A stretch of DNA of 64,000 bases from Asaia sp037151935. Its GTDB lineage: Bacteria > Pseudomonadota > Alphaproteobacteria > Acetobacterales > Acetobacteraceae. Position 1 is the first letter of the stretch; every line of letters begins with the position of its first letter. The stretch lies in assembly GCF_051628905.1 (NCBI RefSeq), contig NZ_CP157575.1:1984001-2048000 (forward strand), written 5' to 3'. Both the position numbers and the translations under genes were made by a program. Below, piece by piece: positions 1 through 8,958 of the stretch. The notes under the pieces were generated by a model. The model made no database searches. It was given only the letters and a program-made list of their open reading frames with translations, and was not told the DNA's origin.

Positions 1-1663
1 CGGTCCTCAATGGGGCTGCTGCGGCAACATGCCAGTCCAGCGTTCTGGCACCCAGAACATGTACCCCGCCGGTCTGTCTAAACGATTGGCGCTTGCCAGT
101 ATCGAGATAGCTTTCGCTCCAGATTCCGTCAGCCATGATCACAGAGTGATGCTCTGTCTCGATGTGATAATATTCGTATTCGTTGAACGTGCGATCATAG
201 TAGATCGAGCTTCCATTAACCAACATACGTATCGGCACGAACGCGTCATCCAGGAAAAGACAGTGTTCCGACGTGATGAGCATGTCTTTGTTAGGCAAAT
301 CTTCTCCAAGAGCTCCTTTTAAAATCCTGACGGGATAACCTGAAAGATCACTCTCCAAATCTGACCGGATCATCGCTGATGCTTTTCCGGCCCAGATAAT
401 TTTGCGCTCCTCGGTTACATCTCCCACACGAGCCAAGACCTTGTCACCGATCTGGATATCTTCGACAGCAGTTATACCGTTAGGGGTTTTAATGAGAGTT
501 CCGGCCAGATAGCAGGGGGTTAGGTCTGTCGAGCTTACCGTGCCGCCAGATGCAAGAAGTTGGCCACCATTCCTGATGAGCGTCGGATCGGTGATCGAAG
601 CACCCGAAGACACACGCACAACGAAACTACCGGCATTGGATGCCCCTATATAGGGAGATATTAACGTTGCCCCACTATATATATAGGCGTCTGAATAACC
701 ATCAGCCCCCGCCCCACTGTTTATATAAGTATCTCCGATCGATTTAGCGCCAGATGAGAGATAGACGACATCAGAATTGAGGATATTACTCGAAAGTGTG
801 GCCCCACCCATGGCTGAAACGTAGCCATTGAGAACAAGAGAATTCTCCAGCAAGCCGCCGCTCATAACTGATACTGTGGCAACACTACCGCTAATGGTGG
901 CGCCAGAAACCGTTGCGCCGCTTGAAATGGTCAATGTCGATATTGCTGAAAACGTTACAGCGCCAGTCGCGGAAACGCTTCCACTCACATAATAGGTGAC
1001 TTTGTTGATCGATACGGCTGACCATGTTCCGCCACTCAGAACCACTGCACTTCGCGGTGGAACATAGACATAGCTGCTGCCGCTGCCATAGGAGGTAGCC
1101 ATCGATAAAACGCTGCCAGCGCCCGTATTGATGTCGGACGCCGTAGCGCCGGACGAGAGGTAGGCACTGGCCCCGGATCCCAATGTCAGTCCGGACACTG
1201 TCGCACCAGAAAACGCCGAAAGAGCTAACCCTGCTACAGCACCATCGCTCATCGTGGCACCAAGTAGAGAGGCGCCCGAACTTACGTAAACATAGGCGTC
1301 CGTATCCGCCCCTGACCCGCTATTGACGAACAGGTCATCAACCGAACTTCCTCCTGAAGATAGAGTGACCTCAGTAGAATTAAGCGTGTTTCCAGTAACG
1401 AGGCCCCCGCTCGCAACACGCAAGTAACCATTCATCTCGTACGAGGAGACCATGGTGCCGCCATTCAGAACGGAAACCGTCGGAATGCCTCCCGTAAGAG
1501 TTGCCCCAGATACGACTGCCCCCTTGGAGATAGTGAGGGTCCCGATATTCGAGAGCGTAACGGCGCCCGTGGCGGAAACCGAGCCGCTGACATACCACGT
1601 GGCACCGTCTTTATAGGTCGCAGTCCAGTTACCACCGCTGAGAACCGTCACTGATGTCGCCAT
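1..1663 (-). CDS. Repetitive surface protein with C-terminal Hint domain (partial, 3' end beyond window)
   Basis: About 554 residues are visible, read from an ATG at 1663 preceded by a strong GGGAGG six bases upstream; the C-terminus lies beyond position 1. Residues 8-208 and 209-380 are two copies of one unit (period 201 residues), each opening with VLSGG, then W/YYVSGSVSATGAV and many SSGA/SGG turns, typical of beta-helix adhesin passengers. A Hint (hedgehog/intein) domain starts near Cys384 (CYLAGTLIKTPNG), with IGDKVL near 405 and the block-B TSEH motif at about 464-467. Such Hint proteins are frequent in acetic acid bacteria, where self-cleavage is suspected but the role is unclear. I see no N-terminal signal peptide, so export by a C-terminal or type I route is possible. 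The reading frame is open throughout. The domain call is firm; the function is not known. Confidence 0.85.
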   Translation of the reverse strand, partial: MATSVTVLSGGNWTATYKDGATWYVSGSVSATGAVTLSNIGTLTISKGAVVSGATLTGGIPTVSVLNGGTMVSSYEMNGYLRVASGGLVTGNTLNSTEVTLSSGGSSVDDLFVNSGSGADTDAYVYVSSGASLLGATMSDGAVAGLALSAFSGATVSGLTLGSGASAYLSSGATASDINTGAGSVLSMATSYGSGSSYVYVPPRSAVVLSGGTWSAVSINKVTYYVSGSVSATGAVTFSAISTLTISSGATVSGATISGSVATVSVMSGGLLENSLVLNGYVSAMGGATLSSNILNSDVVYLSSGAKSIGDTYINSGAGADGYSDAYIYSGATLISPYIGASNAGSFVVRVSSGASITDPTLIRNGGQLLASGGTVSSTDLTPCYLAGTLIKTPNGITAVEDIQIGDKVLARVGDVTEERKIIWAGKASAMIRSDLESDLSGYPVRILKGALGEDLPNKDMLITSEHCLFLDDAFVPIRMLVNGSSIYYDRTFNEYEYYHIETEHHSVIMADGIWSESYLDTGKRQSFRQTGGVHVLGARTLDWHVAAAAPLRT

Positions 1664-1964
1664 TTAAGCCTCCCGAACCCGCTTATTTTCAGGACAGAAT
1701 CGTTAAATTCATTTTTGCGAATGTGGCCAGTGCGAGTTGAGGGTGATCCCTACAGTTAAAACCAGAGACTCGCTGCCTTGAATTAACGATATAAATTACC
1801 GAATAATCTGATTTTAGTTAAAGGTCGTTAATATTTTTCGAATTACGTTCGGGCCAAGAAATGCCATCAAGATCCCACGACGCCTGACCATTCCTGATGG
1901 AAGCTGACCGTCTTCCTGCGCTATGAAGCCGCGAATAGCTTTTGAGGTTATCGGGAACCCTATT
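1664..1964. promoter_or_regulatory. AT-rich intergenic region between divergent genes
   Basis: This spacer separates the minus-strand Hint protein gene from the plus-strand trhO gene. The part from about 1680 to 1850 is clearly AT-richer than its surroundings and holds an 8-bp inverted repeat, ATTAACGA (1782-1789) and TCGTTAAT (1825-1832), 35 bp apart. It probably carries the promoter of the surface protein gene. No gene is seen in it. Confidence 0.4.
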
Positions 1965-2894
1965 ATGCCGCAGCATTCCATCTGCATTGCAGCCCTCTAT
2001 CGTTTTACCCCATTCTCAGATCCGGCCGAGCTGCGTGCTCCCTTATTGGATGCCTGTATGAGCCTGCAAATCCGAGGGACGTTGCTTTTGGCGCGAGAAG
2101 GTATCAACGGAACAATTGCCGGTACTGCAGAGGGTATCGACGCCATTCTTGGCTATATTCGTTCGCTGCCCGGCTGCGATGCGCTGGAATGGAAGCTTTC
2201 CTACGATGATTCGATGCCCTTCAATCGTATGAAAGTGCGCCTCAAACGCGAGATCGTCACCATGGGTCAGCCTGACATCGATCCCCTGGCCGGGGTGGGT
2301 CATTATGTGCCTGCCGGCGAATGGAACGCCCTGATTGCCGACCCGGACACGATCCTGATCGACACACGCAACGACTATGAGGTGGCCGTCGGCACCTTCA
2401 AGGGCGCCGTCGACCCCGATATCCAGAGCTTTCGCGAGTTTCCCGACTGGTTTCGCGCCAAGCGCGCAGCGCTCGAAGCCGAGGGACGCAAACCGAAAAT
2501 CGCCATGTTCTGCACAGGCGGCATACGCTGCGAAAAATCCACTGCCTTCGCTCTCTCCGAAGGGGTGGAAGACGTTTATCATCTCAAGGGCGGCATTCTT
2601 AAATACCTCGAGGACGTGCCGGAAGCAGAAAGCCTGTGGGAAGGCGAATGCTTCGTGTTTGACCAGCGCGTCACCGTGCGCCATGGCCTCGAACCCGGCG
2701 CCTACGATCTGTGCCACGCCTGCCGCCGCCCGGTCTCTGCGGAAGCCAAGCTGTCGGATCTTTATGTCGAAGGCGTTCAATGCCCAGCATGCGCCGCCGA
2801 ACGCACAGACGAACAACGCGCCCGTTACGCCGCACGCCAACATCAAGAAGACCTCGCCCGCGCGCGTGGTGCACATCATATCGGCAGCGAATAA
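1965..2894 (+). CDS. trhO: tRNA uridine(34) hydroxylase (rhodanese-like, TrhO/YceA family)
   Basis: The family hydroxylates uridine 34 of certain tRNAs to 5-hydroxyuridine, feeding later wobble-base modification. The 309-residue protein has the usual N-terminal acylphosphatase-like part (CIAALYRF, REGINGTIAG) followed by a rhodanese domain. The active-site loop CTGGIRCEK has its catalytic cysteine at about residue 183. A cysteine-rich tail (CHACRRP ... CPAC) looks like a small metal site. An ATG 42 bases upstream (1923) is also in frame; I chose 1965 because family members begin just before the VAALYRF-like segment and the upstream codons are not family-like. It stands alone, with no operon partner. 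Confidence 0.88.
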   Translation: MPQHSICIAALYRFTPFSDPAELRAPLLDACMSLQIRGTLLLAREGINGTIAGTAEGIDAILGYIRSLPGCDALEWKLSYDDSMPFNRMKVRLKREIVTMGQPDIDPLAGVGHYVPAGEWNALIADPDTILIDTRNDYEVAVGTFKGAVDPDIQSFREFPDWFRAKRAALEAEGRKPKIAMFCTGGIRCEKSTAFALSEGVEDVYHLKGGILKYLEDVPEAESLWEGECFVFDQRVTVRHGLEPGAYDLCHACRRPVSAEAKLSDLYVEGVQCPACAAERTDEQRARYAARQHQEDLARARGAHHIGSE

Positions 2895-3341
2895 CCCTGC
2901 AGCAAGCAGTCCTTCTGCCGGCCTGCGTGCCTCTCCAATTCCTGAAGCCGAAGACATCACATGTTCCCCACCCTGAGGATGAGGAGACAGGATTTCCTCG
3001 TCGCGTTTTGCCAACAGGGTCATGCTGCGCGCATTGGCCGCGGAGAATACCATCGGTACGCTCCCCGGTTAGGCCTTTTCGTCACTCCTTCCAAAGCGGC
3101 GCACCATCCTCAAACACTTCATAGCTGCTCAACGAGCCATGCAGGTTTTCGCTGTATCGAGAGGTCATAACCGCGCAGCCGGAATATGGCTTACCGCTTT
3201 GAATTCTTCCGACGGAAGCGAAAGCTCATCTCTCAGATAGCTTCGAAAACGCGTCATATTCTCCCCGTCTGCGCAAACCGCCTATGGGGATGAAACGCTC
3301 TGCACAGACCGCGAAGCTAACGGCAGCAGGAGTTTATTGTC
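2895..3341. other. Intergenic region without recognisable gene
   Basis: This 447-base stretch lies between trhO and the 2H phosphoesterase gene. The open frames in it do not have the codon usage of the neighbours and match nothing I know. The promoter of the downstream gene is presumably inside. I see no clear terminator or repeat. Confidence 0.4.
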
Positions 3342-3866
3342 TTGAACATCCACCCGGACGCACCGCTGATCCTGACGCTTGAACTCGCGCCTGAAGAACA
3401 GGCCTGGGCTCAAGCGCAACGCGATCTCTATTTTCCACGCGACCGGAACATCGTACCGGCACATGTCACCCTTTTCCATGCGCTCCCCGCTGCGCATGAG
3501 CCGACTATTCTCGAGGTCATAAGACGGACACGTCCCGCACCGCTGATACGGATCGGAGCCCCTTTTCTATTGGGTAGGGGCGTTGCCTATCGTCTGCTCT
3601 GCTCCGATGGCGCAGAAATACGCGAGGCCGTTTGCGCATGCCTGCCCAAGGACTGCCTGACGAGACAGGATCAGGCCGTCTGGAAACCGCATCTTACCGT
3701 GCAGAACAAGGTGTCACCGCAAGAGGCACAAGTAGTGTACGCGCAACTCGCAAGTGAGCCAGCGAGGCAGGAAAAACACGCGGCCGCGCTGAATTTATGG
3801 CGCTATCTTGGAGGACCGTGGGAGAAAGTGGCACGTGTGCCTTTCGCTCAGCCGAACACTGATTGA
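3342..3866 (+). CDS. 2'-5' RNA ligase / 2H phosphoesterase family protein
   Basis: The 174-residue protein has the paired HxTx signature of the 2H phosphoesterase superfamily: HVTL at residues 41-44 and HLTV at 117-120. These histidines form the active site that opens or forms 2'-5' or cyclic phosphodiester bonds in RNA or small nucleotides. The substrate cannot be read from sequence. The start is a TTG at 3342 with AGGAG about nine bases upstream; no ATG exists that keeps the first beta strand. The gene converges on the CorA-type gene and appears to share a terminator with it. Confidence 0.82.
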   Translation: MNIHPDAPLILTLELAPEEQAWAQAQRDLYFPRDRNIVPAHVTLFHALPAAHEPTILEVIRRTRPAPLIRIGAPFLLGRGVAYRLLCSDGAEIREAVCACLPKDCLTRQDQAVWKPHLTVQNKVSPQEAQVVYAQLASEPARQEKHAAALNLWRYLGGPWEKVARVPFAQPNTD

Positions 3867-3903
3867 CCCCCGAATTTTACGGCTTTCGATGCCCCTCGGG
3901 GTC
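3865..3903. terminator. Putative shared convergent terminator
   Basis: GACCCCCGA (3865-3873) pairs with TCGGGGTC (3896-3903), with one bulged base and a loop of about 22 bases, in the 39-base gap between two convergent genes. There is no clean T tract, so this is a weak call. Confidence 0.35.
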
Positions 3904-3905
3904 TA

Positions 3906-4991
3906 TCAGACCAGACGAGCAAGCTTGAGAAATATCCATGTCAGGATCATGGCGATAAAACAAACGAAGCCAGCCTCAAGAGTGCCATATTGCCCGCTGG
4001 CCAGATACATGCCGCCCGTGTTCATGCCGAAGAACCCCGTCACGAGGGTCGCAGGAAACATCAGGATGGTCGCTGCCGTCAGGATATAGAGACGCCGGTT
4101 CGTCTCTTCGGCTTGTGACGAACCGAGTTCGTCCTGAAGCGATCGGGCACGATCGAGAAGCGCGATCATGTCATCCAGCGCGGCGTGAACCTGGCGCTCG
4201 GTCCGGTCGCGCAGCTCGTCCTCCGCCCATTCGGGGAGTTCGAGGTCCTCGTCGCGAAGCACACGATCGATCGGGGTCACGACGCGACGCAGCTCGGTAG
4301 CGCGGCGTCGGCCCTTACCGACGATACCACCGAGATGACCCAGATCGGTGCGACGCTCGATCAGAAGCAGGGCGTCTTCGGCACGGTCGAGTTCGTCATC
4401 GAGTTTGCCGATCTGGCGCCGCACACTACCGGTAAATTCGCGCAGGGCACGATCGATCACCCCTGCGGGGCTGCGAGGAATGGACTCCGCACGCAGAGTA
4501 CGAAACGCGGCCCCCAGAACAGGAATGGGGTTGCGCCGCGTCGTGATCAGCAGATCGGGGCGCATGGCAAATCGCCAGGCGCAGATATCACGATCCTCTT
4601 CCGACACGGCGTCGTCAAAAGCGGGCAGCGCTCCCCAGACGAGGCCGGGCAAGGCTTCGAGCATGACGCCATATTCGGTTTCGGCCAGCATGGCGCTGAC
4701 ATCTTCTGGCAGGCAGGGCAGGGTGGCCACATGCTGGCGTGCAGAGCTGTGCACGGTGTCGAAATGCAGCCAGGCCCAGCTTTCGGAGGGCTTGGGGTAA
4801 TTGGAGGGCGGCGTGCGATCGTTGAGCAGGCTCTCGATCTCATGCGGCTCAAGCGGCACAGGGTCTTCACCCGGGCGCGCCCTGATGGCCCAGACCAGCC
4901 CATTTGCGATGCCATGGGGCAAGACACCGTTCGGCTTCATGTCCTGGCCTGCGACGACTGAGAACGGCAGCTGCGAACGTGTGTTGGACAT
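3906..4991 (-). CDS. CorA/ZntB-type divalent metal transporter
   Basis: The protein (361 residues from the chosen start) is a CorA-superfamily channel or transporter: a large cytoplasmic N-terminal domain with a long charged helix (about 200-290), then two C-terminal membrane helices (about 300-321 and 342-361). The family signature GMN sits at about 322, at the end of the first helix. The N-terminal half (WAWLHFD, LITTRR) resembles ZntB zinc transporters more than classic CorA. The start at 4991 (MSNT) has GGAGG five bases upstream; longer frames to 5003 or 5069 lack such a site. Metal specificity is inferred, probably Zn2+ or Mg2+. Confidence 0.85.
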   Translation of the reverse strand: MSNTRSQLPFSVVAGQDMKPNGVLPHGIANGLVWAIRARPGEDPVPLEPHEIESLLNDRTPPSNYPKPSESWAWLHFDTVHSSARQHVATLPCLPEDVSAMLAETEYGVMLEALPGLVWGALPAFDDAVSEEDRDICAWRFAMRPDLLITTRRNPIPVLGAAFRTLRAESIPRSPAGVIDRALREFTGSVRRQIGKLDDELDRAEDALLLIERRTDLGHLGGIVGKGRRRATELRRVVTPIDRVLRDEDLELPEWAEDELRDRTERQVHAALDDMIALLDRARSLQDELGSSQAEETNRRLYILTAATILMFPATLVTGFFGMNTGGMYLASGQYGTLEAGFVCFIAMILTWIFLKLARLV

Positions 4992-5201
4992 GCCATCCTC
5001 CATCGTGAGGGATCGGGGGCGCGGGCAGCGCGCTGCTCGCTCTCTCGCATGTGTGCCCGAGACAGGCAACCGGTTTCAAACCTTAATCTGCGGGCAAGGA
5101 AACCGGAACGCTGCCGGTTTGTTACCAGTTCGTCTGACCGTCCTTTAAAAACACAAACCATGCTGGACGTCCCTCTTCCCGGTTTTCGACAGGAGCCTGT
5201 C

Positions 5202-5570
5202 ATGAAACACGCATTCAAAGCCGCCCTGACTGCATCCCTGCTGCTGACGGCCCCGTTTGCCGCTCATTCTGCCCTTGCCCAGGCCAGCACCGCGACAGAT
5301 AGCGACGTGCCGCCTTCGGCACAGAAGGCGGAGACGCTCAAGAACCAGTCCAGCCAGATCCATAATCCCACCGAGCAGAACCAGACATTCAAAAACCAGA
5401 TGAACGAGCAGCCCGACCCCAAGGTGCCGAGTGCACCGGCCGGCACGGCTACGCCTACCGGTGAGATGTCGGACAAGATGCCCATCTCGTCGCCACAGCA
5501 TGAAAAAGCGACCAAACATAAGCATCACGCCAGGAAGGCGACCACCATGGATAAATCTGCCCAGCAATAA
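5202..5570 (+). CDS. Small secreted protein of unknown function
   Basis: This 122-residue protein begins at an ATG with AGGAG six bases upstream. The first 26 or so residues form a Sec signal peptide (MKHAFKAAL, hydrophobic core, then an ALAQA cleavage site). The mature part is low-complexity, rich in Gln, Asn, Pro, Thr and Lys, and ends in a His/Lys-rich stretch (KHKHHARK). I recognise no domain. It is followed by a good rho-independent terminator, so it is a single-gene transcript. It is probably periplasmic. Confidence 0.72.
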   Translation: MKHAFKAALTASLLLTAPFAAHSALAQASTATDSDVPPSAQKAETLKNQSSQIHNPTEQNQTFKNQMNEQPDPKVPSAPAGTATPTGEMSDKMPISSPQHEKATKHKHHARKATTMDKSAQQ

Positions 5571-5597
5571 ATTCCAGTCGGCAGCACCGTTTCGCAG

Positions 5598-5626
5598 CGC
5601 CCGCCCCGAAAGGAGCGGGCGTTTTT
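5598..5626 (+). terminator. Rho-independent terminator
   Basis: The stem CGCCCGC-C-CC / GG-A-GCGGGCG (5598-5607 with 5612-5621, one mismatch) closes a GAAA loop and is followed directly by five T residues. It ends the transcript of the small secreted protein 28 bases after its stop codon. Confidence 0.85.
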
Positions 5627-5697
5627 CATGCGCGCTGGCCGAATGGCTGAACTCGCACTATACAAATGCCCCTCATCAGAGAAACAAGGGTTTCAGA

Positions 5698-6987
5698 ATG
5701 ACCGATTACAAGGTGCGCGACATCGCCCTGGCCGAGTGGGGCCGCAAGGAGATTTCCATTGCCGAAGGCGAAATGCCTGGGTTGATGGCGCTCCGTGAGG
5801 AATATGGCGCAAGCCAGCCGCTCAAGGGCGCGCGCATCGCCGGCTGTCTGCACATGACGATTCAGACCGCCGTGCTGATCGAAACGCTGACGGCTCTCGG
5901 CGCGACCGTGCGCTGGTCGTCCTGCAACATCTTCTCGACCCAGGATCAGGCGGCAGCCGCCATCGCCGCGACGGGCGTGCCGGTTTTCGCCTGGAAGGGC
6001 CTGAGCGAGGAAGAGTTCTGGTGGTGCATCGAGCAGACCATCAAGGGCCCCGATGGCTGGACGCCCAACATGATCCTCGACGATGGCGGCGATCTGACCG
6101 TGCTGATGCACGACAAGTATCCCGAAATGCTGGATGACGTGCGCGGCCTCTCCGAAGAGACGACCACGGGCGTGCATCGTCTCTGGGAAATGGCCAAAAA
6201 GGGCACGCTGAAGGTTCCGGCCATCAACGTGAATGACAGCGTCACCAAGTCGAAATTCGACAACCTCTACGGTTGCCGCGAGAGCCTGGTGGACGCCATC
6301 CGCCGTGGCACCGACGTCATGATGGCGGGTAAGGTTGCCGTGGTTGCCGGTTATGGCGACGTAGGAAAGGGCTCTGCCGCCTCACTGCGCAATGCTGGCT
6401 GCCGCGTGCTCGTGACCGAAGTCGATCCGATCTGCGCCCTTCAGGCCGCAATGGAAGGCTATGAGGTCGTGACGATGGAAGCCGCAGCTCCGCGTGGCGA
6501 CATCTTCGTGACCTGCACGGGCAATGTCGACATCATCACCGTCGAGCACATGCGCGAGATGAAGCACCGCGCCATCGTGTGCAATATCGGCCATTTTGAC
6601 AGCGAAATTCAGGTCGAGGCACTGCGCAACTACAAGTGGGACAACGTCAAGCCGCAGGTAGACGAAATCGAGTTCCCCGATGGCAAGCGCATCATCCTGC
6701 TATCTGAAGGCCGCCTCGTGAACCTCGGCAACGCCACGGGCCACCCGTCCTTCGTGATGTCGGCTTCCTTCACCAACCAGACCCTGGCGCAAATCGAACT
6801 CTGGACGGCCAAGCCCGGCCAGTACGAAAACAAGGTCTATACCCTGCCGAAGAAGCTCGACGAGAAGGTGGCTGCGCTTCATCTCGCCAAGGTCGGCGCC
6901 GCGCTGAGCCAGATGAGCACCAAGCAGGCCGATTACATCGGCGTGCCGGTTGCCGGACCGTTCAAGCACGAAGAATACCGCTACTGA
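5698..6987 (+). CDS. ahcY: Adenosylhomocysteinase (SAH hydrolase)
   Basis: AhcY hydrolyses S-adenosylhomocysteine to adenosine and homocysteine, removing the product inhibitor of SAM-dependent methyltransferases. The 429-residue protein is full length. The NAD-binding motif GYGDVGKG lies at about 218-225, and the C-terminus KHEEYRY matches the conserved lysine-tyrosine end that contacts NAD of the neighbouring subunit. The ATG at 5698 has AAGGG about eight bases upstream; a longer frame reaching back to 5431 would run through the preceding terminator and is not real. metK, the other arm of the methyl cycle, is elsewhere in the window (27.5 kb). Confidence 0.97.
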   Translation: MTDYKVRDIALAEWGRKEISIAEGEMPGLMALREEYGASQPLKGARIAGCLHMTIQTAVLIETLTALGATVRWSSCNIFSTQDQAAAAIAATGVPVFAWKGLSEEEFWWCIEQTIKGPDGWTPNMILDDGGDLTVLMHDKYPEMLDDVRGLSEETTTGVHRLWEMAKKGTLKVPAINVNDSVTKSKFDNLYGCRESLVDAIRRGTDVMMAGKVAVVAGYGDVGKGSAASLRNAGCRVLVTEVDPICALQAAMEGYEVVTMEAAAPRGDIFVTCTGNVDIITVEHMREMKHRAIVCNIGHFDSEIQVEALRNYKWDNVKPQVDEIEFPDGKRIILLSEGRLVNLGNATGHPSFVMSASFTNQTLAQIELWTAKPGQYENKVYTLPKKLDEKVAALHLAKVGAALSQMSTKQADYIGVPVAGPFKHEEYRY

Positions 6988-6992
6988 TACGG

Positions 6993-7055
6993 CTGGAGGC
7001 GGGAGCACGTCCTGCCTCCAGAGCCACCATCCCTGGAAGGAAATTTTCAGGGATG
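6993..7055 (+). terminator. Two tandem hairpins after ahcY
   Basis: CTGGAGGCGGGA (6993-7004) pairs with TCCTGCCTCCAG (7010-7021) around a 5-base loop, a 12-bp stem with one G-T pair. It is followed by CATCCCTG (7028-7035) pairing with CAGGGATG (7048-7055). Neither has a T tract. They could act as a terminator or an mRNA-stabilising end. Confidence 0.5.
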
Positions 7056-7563
7056 CAGGCGCTGCAGAAAACCTGTTCTCTACGCGCAGGACGCTGGGCT
7101 GGACTGTCGCCCCCAGGACCTTGCAGTCACCTGTCGCAGATGCGCTTTTTGCGGATCGCGTCCGATGCCGTGTATCATGCCCACAAAGGCACAATTTGAT
7201 CGATCAATGTGTCAGACACACATACACTGAGAGCTGAAACGCCAGCCGCAGTTCAGATAGAAAATAACGTATTATTAAAATAGTTTAGCCGATACAGACC
7301 GCACGAGGAAATGAACACTTGATCGTCCCGAATGACGGACGAGGTTATCGGCAAGGGTGATTTGTGACTAGCGCCTTATGAGTAAGCCACACATCAGAAA
7401 CTTCGAATCACCATTACTTCACATTGTAATTATTATATATTATGTAAAAAGATATGACGTGTAGTCCCTTCAATTACTATCCTGCGTGAAGAATGGACAT
7501 CTCGATACCGATGTGAGATAGGTTGCCAAAGCGATTTGTCACAGAAGCGGGAATTCGAGGGCG
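7056..7563. promoter_or_regulatory. Long upstream region of the glycosyltransferase gene, with palindromes
   Basis: No gene is visible here. Two perfect palindromes abut: TTGATCGATCAA (7196-7207) and TGTGTC-A-GACACA (7208-7220). From about 7255 to 7460 the sequence becomes AT-rich, which is unusual for this genome and typical of promoters of surface polysaccharide genes. Confidence 0.4.
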
Positions 7564-8796
7564 ATGGACAGCAAGCATCCGGGGACAGACCCTGCATTGG
7601 CCGATATCGACGCTTGGGACGAACTCCGGATTAATGAAGCCTCGTCTGGCGATGAATTCATGCCTCTGCCCACCGCTTCGGATTACCTGACAGGTTTGAG
7701 CGCCCTTGCCGAGCATGATTTTGCTGATGACGGGCAGGCATTGGCTTTCTATCAGCAGAATGGCTGCACCACGGTCATGCACGCCTTCACCCTCGCGAAT
7801 ATCCTGCATACCAGCTTTCGCGTGAAGGAAGCCTCGCGCTTCTATCGTATCGCCTACGAACTGCATTCGAAAAATCCGGGCGAATATCCACTGGCCCAGT
7901 CCCTGCTTCAGGCCCGCCTGCTTTGTCTGATGAAGGCAGGGCAGGAACTACCCGCCCAGGAAGTGTCTGAATTACGCGCAGTAAGCATTCCGCACGCCAA
8001 TTTCATCGAGAGCGTTCACAAAGCGTGGCGTGAAGGCGACCCTACGGGTGCCATGCGGCTGACCGCTAATGCGTTCGAGGAATTTCACACCGGCGAGGAA
8101 ATCGACTCCCTCTATCTCGGTTTCGCGCTCGCTGCGAATTTCCCTTTTTCCAAGGGATGCGGAACCACGCGTGCCATTCCGAACAAGCTCTTCCTCTACT
8201 GGGACAAAAACCCGCCGGAAGAGATCGCACGGAACTTCGACTTCCATCGCAAGATCACCGGGCTGGACGTCAAGATTTTCGATAAACCCGAAGCCGAGCA
8301 ATGGCTGTACGATGTCTATGGCGTCGAAGCCCGCTCGCTCTTTCTTGGCGCACGCCACCCCGCAGAAGCAGCAGACATCCTTCGCGTTCATGTCATCCAA
8401 GCGTTGGGCGGCTGGTGGCTCGATGCCGATATTCGCATTCGTGACGAACAGGCTCTTGAGTTCATTCTCGATCGCAAGGAAGAAAACGTCCTATTCCTCA
8501 CACATAATAACGTCGTTCATAACGACTTCTTCGGGGCTGTACCGCAGAGCGCCCTGCTGAACGAGTGTCTGCTTAACGTCTATCGTAACTGTTATCTGCA
8601 TCCGGGATTGTTCATCGCCTACAAGACAGGGCCCGGCGTATTCAATCGCGCGCTCAACCGTCTGATGCATCGCGACCTTTCAGGTATCGCGCCGCTCGCG
8701 CCGACCAGTGTGCATGACCACCATATGTTCAGCCGTCTGATCGAGGAATTCGACACCCCTTACAAGGTCCAGACACCCCATTGGCAGGCCGTCTGA
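7564..8796 (+). CDS. Glycosyltransferase with DXD sugar-binding motif (GT32-like)
   Basis: The 410-residue protein has an N-terminal helical part (about 1-190) that may be TPR-like, then a glycosyltransferase domain starting at IPNKLFLYWDK (about 205). The segment GGWWLDADIRI holds the DXD motif (Asp287, Asp289) that binds the nucleotide-sugar and its metal ion, as in GT32 and capsular polysaccharide transferases. The donor and acceptor are unknown. The gene stands alone with a long AT-rich leader and its own terminator, and its leader suggests separate regulation. No signal peptide is seen, so it should act in the cytoplasm. Confidence 0.82.
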   Translation: MDSKHPGTDPALADIDAWDELRINEASSGDEFMPLPTASDYLTGLSALAEHDFADDGQALAFYQQNGCTTVMHAFTLANILHTSFRVKEASRFYRIAYELHSKNPGEYPLAQSLLQARLLCLMKAGQELPAQEVSELRAVSIPHANFIESVHKAWREGDPTGAMRLTANAFEEFHTGEEIDSLYLGFALAANFPFSKGCGTTRAIPNKLFLYWDKNPPEEIARNFDFHRKITGLDVKIFDKPEAEQWLYDVYGVEARSLFLGARHPAEAADILRVHVIQALGGWWLDADIRIRDEQALEFILDRKEENVLFLTHNNVVHNDFFGAVPQSALLNECLLNVYRNCYLHPGLFIAYKTGPGVFNRALNRLMHRDLSGIAPLAPTSVHDHHMFSRLIEEFDTPYKVQTPHWQAV

Positions 8797-8819
8797 GTCT
8801 GGCAGAATAGATGATCGTT

Positions 8820-8846
8820 CCGGCAGTTCTGCCGGATGTCGTTTTT
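8820..8846 (+). terminator. Rho-independent terminator
   Basis: CCGGCA (8820-8825) and TGCCGG (8830-8835) form a hairpin with a GTTC loop. A run of five T residues follows at 8842-8846, six bases after the stem. It lies 24 bases after the glycosyltransferase stop. Confidence 0.65.
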
Positions 8847-8958
8847 CGCCTCCCTTGTTCGAACAACGTGCACACCGTGTGAAAACCGGCTTGTGCCATG
8901 AGATCGGAAGTGAAACGATTGGCGAAGAGAGTTTTTTCGTCAATGAGGCCGCTTACCG

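Noticed and set aside
2043..3053. A 336-codon minus-strand frame over trhO
   Set aside because: Antisense to a well-matched gene and without domains.
5627..5697. A possible SAH riboswitch before ahcY
   Set aside because: The space between the previous terminator and the start codon is only 71 bases, and it does not show the conserved core as I know it.
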